Assembly: GCA_022729835.1 (NCBI GenBank)
Contig: DZBC01000068.1
Span: 1 to 9,556 of the forward strand
Direction of reading: 5' to 3'
Length of the DNA stretch: 9,556 bases
DNA from: Sulfuricurvum sp.
Lineage (GTDB): Bacteria; Campylobacterota; Campylobacteria; Campylobacterales; Sulfurimonadaceae
The first letter of the stretch is position 1. Each line of letters begins with the position of its first letter. Below are positions 6,659 through 9,556 of the stretch, one piece after another. The translations under genes were made by a program, and so were the position numbers. The notes below the pieces were generated by a model. The model did no database searches. It was given only the letters and a program-made list of their open reading frames with translations, and was not told where the DNA came from.

Positions 6659-7075
6659 TTACTTGGAGATGCTCAGCGCCAAGCCAGGCGTTCCGGCATA
6701 AAAGACGATCAGCTCCGCCGTTTCGTTCCCCTCATTGATGCCGTAATGCCACTGACTTGTTACCTCGACCAGTGCATCACCGGCGCTCAGATGCAGGGTT
6801 TCGTTGCGCTCCGTGACCACGGTGAGGATGCCGCGAAGCATCACGCCCGCGTTGATGAGAGGATGTTGGTGCATTGGCAAAGCCGTCCCCGCAGCAATAG
6901 AGATGCGCAAAATCGTGATTTCTGGCTGGGTAGTTGGATAAGAAGGGAGCGGACTTTGGTTCCAACTTTTGGTGCTTTTGGCCAGCACCTCGACGTGTAT
7001 TGCGTTGTGCGCCGTGTTGTCATAGGCGATCAAGCTACCTAAGAGCATCAACACTACAGCTACTGCCTTATGCAT
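6659..7075 (-). CDS. Exported single-domain cupin protein
   Basis: A small protein of 138 residues with a signal peptide (about 1-18, MHKAVAVVLMLLGSLIAYD), so probably periplasmic or membrane-held by its N-terminus. It has one cupin barrel. Motif 1 contributes H69 and H71 in LPMHQHP and motif 2 contributes H110 in QWHYGIN, giving a plausible three-histidine metal site. The glutamate usual in motif 1 is not at its normal place (INAGVMLRG follows), so metal binding may be by histidines alone. The segment PEITILRISIAAGTALPMHQHPLINAG is split between strand and metal loop and resembles a widespread family of small uncharacterised cupins. Substrate and reaction are unknown. The ATG at 7075 is preferred over an in-frame ATG at 7108, because AAGGAGG lies five bases before it and the protein then begins with a clean signal peptide. 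It is transcribed divergently from the nuclease gene. Confidence 0.82.
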   Translation of the reverse strand: MHKAVAVVLMLLGSLIAYDNTAHNAIHVEVLAKSTKSWNQSPLPSYPTTQPEITILRISIAAGTALPMHQHPLINAGVMLRGILTVVTERNETLHLSAGDALVEVTSQWHYGINEGNETAELIVFYAGTPGLALSISK

Positions 7076-7103
7076 ACAAACCTCCTTATCAAATGACGAA
7101 CAC

Positions 7104-7109
7104 ATCATA
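7104..7109 (-). promoter_or_regulatory. Possible -10 element for the cupin gene
   Basis: TATGAT on the minus strand, 29 bases before the cupin ATG, fits a leader of about 22 bases ending in the AAGGAGG ribosome site. No convincing -35 box is seen. Confidence 0.35.
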
Positions 7110-7149
7110 CCCCCGTAATACCGATGTTACCTTTAAGTATCCGTTATGT

Positions 7150-7184
7150 TTGATATCAATGATATTAATCCGCTCGAATATCAA
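7150..7184. repeat. Cluster of TGATATCAA-like repeats in the divergent spacer
   Basis: The spacer between the cupin and nuclease genes holds TGATATCAA (7151-7159) directly followed by TGATATTAA (7160-7168), and GAATATCAA at 7176-7184. The first is part of the perfect palindrome TTGATATCAA (7150-7159), and TTGATAT at 7150 also forms an inverted repeat with ATATCAA at 7178. This lies 14-48 bases before the nuclease ATG, where an operator or promoter is expected. No standard -35/-10 pair for the nuclease could be fixed. A regulator site is inference. Confidence 0.4.
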
Positions 7185-7197
7185 CATCGAGGGAACA

Positions 7198-9556
7198 ATG
7201 TCTTACAACCAACCAAAAATCCTACTTTCAGCTCTGCTGACAACCCTTGGCAGTCTCTCTGCCCACGCATCATGTACCGATCTGTTTATCTCAGAGTACA
7301 TCGAGGGCGGTAGCAGCAACAAGGCGATTGAGATTTTCAATCCAACCGACGCCTCAATCGATCTGAGCGCCTATACCCTAGAGCTTTACAGCAACGGCGC
7401 CACATCTGCTTCAAACCCTTTGACACTCTCGGGAACACTAGCCTCTCATGAGGTCTATGTGATCGCCAACAGCGGCGCCATTCAGTCCATTAAAGATCAA
7501 GCCGATACGCTTCATTCAGTAACCAACTTCAACGGCGACGATGCTCTTGTGCTCAGAAACGGCACCGCCGTTATCGACAGTATCGGGCGCGTCGGTGAAA
7601 GGCCGAGTCCGGGATGGGGAAATTCAACGGCCAACAAAACGCTCGTGCGCAAAGCATCGATCACCCAAGGCGATGCAACCAGCAACGATGCGTTTGATCC
7701 AGCGACGGAGTTTGACATCTACGATCAGGACACCGTCTCTTATCTGGGCGCGCACACCTTTGACGGCTGCGGCGCTTTGGTGACACTGGGGATCGCCATC
7801 AGCGGTGCTCCGCTCGCCATCAGTGAAAGCGGCACGGCGGATAGTTACACCATCGCACTTAAAACCGTGCCTGAGTCTGTGGTAGACATTGCCATCGACG
7901 TTACGGACGGCCAGACGCTCATCAGCAGCGACGATGTCTCTTTTGGCGTTTCGCTGGAGTTTAACCTCTCCGATACCACTCCGGTCACGGTCTATGTGCG
8001 CGCGATTGACGATACGCTGATCGAAAACGCGCATCAAGGCATCATCACCCACCGCACCTTCAGCAGCGACGGTAACTACAGCGCACTTGAGATCAACGCG
8101 ACGGCCAATATTACCGACAACGACTACAACCAATCCAAAATCCACGAGATTCAAGGCAGCGGTGCCGCGAGTGCATCGGTGGGGCAGACGGTCTCGATCA
8201 CCGCGATCGTCGTAGGCGACTTTCAAAACGCCGCTTTGGGAACCCACGGAGACCTTGACGGCTTTTTCGTGCAAGAAGAGGACGGCGATGCTGATGGCGA
8301 TGCGCAAACCTCGGAGGGTATCTTCGTTTATGACGGATCAAATCCTTCACTCAACGTCACTACGGGCGATCAGGTGCGTGTGGTCGGTAAAGTCGCCGAA
8401 TACAACGGCCTAACAGAACTGACCAACATCATCAGCGTCGAGATTCTCAGCCCTGATAATACACTGCCGACGCCTGCGTCCGTGACCTTGCCGCTTGGCT
8501 CACTCGATCAGCTTGAAGCGTTTGAGGGGATGTCGGTAGCATTTGATCAAACCTTACATGTAACCGAACACTACACGCTCGGGCGCTACGGTAAAGTGTT
8601 GCTCTCCTCCTCCGCGCGCCTTGATCAGCCCACCAATGTTGCCCTTCCGGGTGACGCGGCCGTTGCCCTTCAGGCGCAAAATGACCTTAACCAAATTCTG
8701 CTTGATGATGGTCTGAGCATCCAAAACCCCGCAACGGTCAAATTTTCGCACCATGCCCCCAATCCGCTTAGCGCCGTCGATACGTTGCGCGGAGGCGACA
8801 GCGTCAATGGTCTTTTGGGTGCGCTCTACTATGCCAACGGCGCATACAATGTGCAGCCGACCGCTATGGTCGATTTCAACAACACCAACCCCCGCCCGAC
8901 CACCGCTCCAAATGTCGGCGGATCGCTCAAAGTCGCCGCGTTTAACGTGCTCAACTACTTCACCACCGTCGATGCAGGTCCGGCAATCTGCGGCCCGCTC
9001 AACAATCAAGATTGTCGCGGCGCAAACAGTGAAACCGAGCTTACGCGTCAGCAGACCAAACTGCTTGCCGCACTGGGCAAACTGCAAGCCGACGTGATCG
9101 GTATGATGGAGCTTGAAAATACCGATCAGGCTGCTCTGGCGACACTGGTGTCGCATCTGGAAGGCTACGGCTATATCGCCAACCCTGCGGGCTTAGGCGT
9201 GGAGCTTGGCGGTGACGCGATTACCGTGGGGCTGATGTACAAAACCGAAAAAGTCACCCCCGTTGGCACGGCGCAAACCGTAGCTGATGGCTATGGCAGC
9301 ACCGATCTGGGCGCGGCGTGCGGCGGAGGCAGTGACGGTATTTACCCTTTTGACAATTTCAACCGCAAACCGCTGGCGCAGACCTTCAGAGACAACGCCA
9401 CCGGAGAGCTCTTTACCGTCGTCGTCAACCACCTCAAATCCAAAGGCTCCCTCACCGGTTACGCCGATGACGTCGATCAACTTGACGGACAAGGTGCCAA
9501 TAACTGCACACGCAGCGTTGCGGCGCAGACGCTACTAGAGTGGCTTGCAACCGATC
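7198..9556 (+). CDS. Secreted ExeM/NucH-type endonuclease (3' end beyond window)
   Basis: The first 786 residues of an extracellular DNA-degrading nuclease. Seen in order: signal peptide (1-24, ending AHA); lamin-tail domain (about 26-190, LFISEYIEGGSSNKAIEIFN); a Calx-beta-like domain (about 197-309, with ISESG, RAIDD and the closing NITDND); an OB-fold domain of the kind found in YhcR/ExeM nucleases (about 313-418, with GFFVQEEDGDADGDAQTSEG in its acidic loop); and the start of an endonuclease/exonuclease/phosphatase domain from 577. In the last, N583 (AFNVLNYF), E638 (GMMELEN), R723 (FNRKPL) and H745 (NHLKSKG) are the expected catalytic or structural residues; the final GDFN and SDH motifs would lie right of the window. 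Cysteines at 26, 191, 598, 606, 708 and 770 could form disulfides in the exported protein. The start is the ATG after GAGGG (7189-7193). Likely role: use of extracellular DNA as nutrient or biofilm turnover. The mode of secretion and any cell-surface anchor depend on the unseen C-terminus. Confidence 0.92.
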   Translation, partial: MSYNQPKILLSALLTTLGSLSAHASCTDLFISEYIEGGSSNKAIEIFNPTDASIDLSAYTLELYSNGATSASNPLTLSGTLASHEVYVIANSGAIQSIKDQADTLHSVTNFNGDDALVLRNGTAVIDSIGRVGERPSPGWGNSTANKTLVRKASITQGDATSNDAFDPATEFDIYDQDTVSYLGAHTFDGCGALVTLGIAISGAPLAISESGTADSYTIALKTVPESVVDIAIDVTDGQTLISSDDVSFGVSLEFNLSDTTPVTVYVRAIDDTLIENAHQGIITHRTFSSDGNYSALEINATANITDNDYNQSKIHEIQGSGAASASVGQTVSITAIVVGDFQNAALGTHGDLDGFFVQEEDGDADGDAQTSEGIFVYDGSNPSLNVTTGDQVRVVGKVAEYNGLTELTNIISVEILSPDNTLPTPASVTLPLGSLDQLEAFEGMSVAFDQTLHVTEHYTLGRYGKVLLSSSARLDQPTNVALPGDAAVALQAQNDLNQILLDDGLSIQNPATVKFSHHAPNPLSAVDTLRGGDSVNGLLGALYYANGAYNVQPTAMVDFNNTNPRPTTAPNVGGSLKVAAFNVLNYFTTVDAGPAICGPLNNQDCRGANSETELTRQQTKLLAALGKLQADVIGMMELENTDQAALATLVSHLEGYGYIANPAGLGVELGGDAITVGLMYKTEKVTPVGTAQTVADGYGSTDLGAACGGGSDGIYPFDNFNRKPLAQTFRDNATGELFTVVVNHLKSKGSLTGYADDVDQLDGQGANNCTRSVAAQTLLEWLATD

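Noticed and set aside
7076..7108. Longer N-terminus for the cupin starting at 7108
   Set aside because: It would place the strong AAGGAGG site inside the gene and add residues in front of a well-formed signal peptide.
7624..8307. Minus-strand frame of 227 codons opposite the nuclease
   Set aside because: The plus strand carries recognisable lamin-tail, Calx-beta and OB-fold domains here; the antisense frame reflects codon bias.
8287..8309. Asp/Gly codon repeat in the nuclease as a DNA repeat
   Set aside because: It encodes the acidic loop commonly seen in this OB-fold type and is too short to be a separate repeat.
8554..9156. Minus-strand frame of 200 codons opposite the nuclease
   Set aside because: Overlaps the OB-fold end and the conserved catalytic start of the nuclease domain; shadow frame.

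Overview
The window looks like chromosomal DNA from a Campylobacterota (Epsilonproteobacteria) member of moderate GC content; genus is not determinable from sequence alone. The main reason is the minus-strand order aroB, MscS-type channel, mtaB, FtsH-like AAA+ protein. From memory this matches H. pylori HP0283-HP0286 and C. jejuni Cj1008c-Cj1005c. No rRNA, tRNA, insertion sequence, CRISPR array or attachment site was seen.

Layout. About 1-7075 is a minus-strand run, in transcription order: a periplasmic cupin (7075-6659), a soluble TrkA/RCK-type nucleotide-binding protein (6591-5182), aroB (5107-4058), an MscS-family channel (4057-2372), mtaB (2375-1131) and an FtsH-like membrane AAA+ protein (from 1144, running off the left edge). 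The last four are packed with no gap or with overlaps of 4 and 14 bases, so they are almost certainly one translationally coupled operon. The cupin and the RCK protein have short leaders with their own plausible -10 elements. A 122-base divergent spacer follows, carrying a cluster of TGATATCAA-like repeats. From 7198 to the right edge runs a plus-strand gene for a secreted ExeM/NucH-type endonuclease, truncated before its last catalytic motifs.

Functional reading. The operon mixes housekeeping (shikimate pathway, t6A37 tRNA thiomethylation) with envelope functions (mechanosensitive channel, membrane AAA+ machine). The neighbouring RCK protein could hint at ion or osmotic homeostasis, but no transporter partner is in view. 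The secreted nuclease would degrade extracellular DNA for nutrient or biofilm purposes.

No clearly new multi-gene system is evident. The points most worth a second look are a perfect 22-bp palindrome inside the channel gene, a hairpin with a T8 run directly after the GTG start of mtaB, the orphan RCK protein with an altered Rossmann loop and a long two-part tail, the Calx-beta insertion and six cysteines of the nuclease, and the repeat cluster in the divergent spacer.
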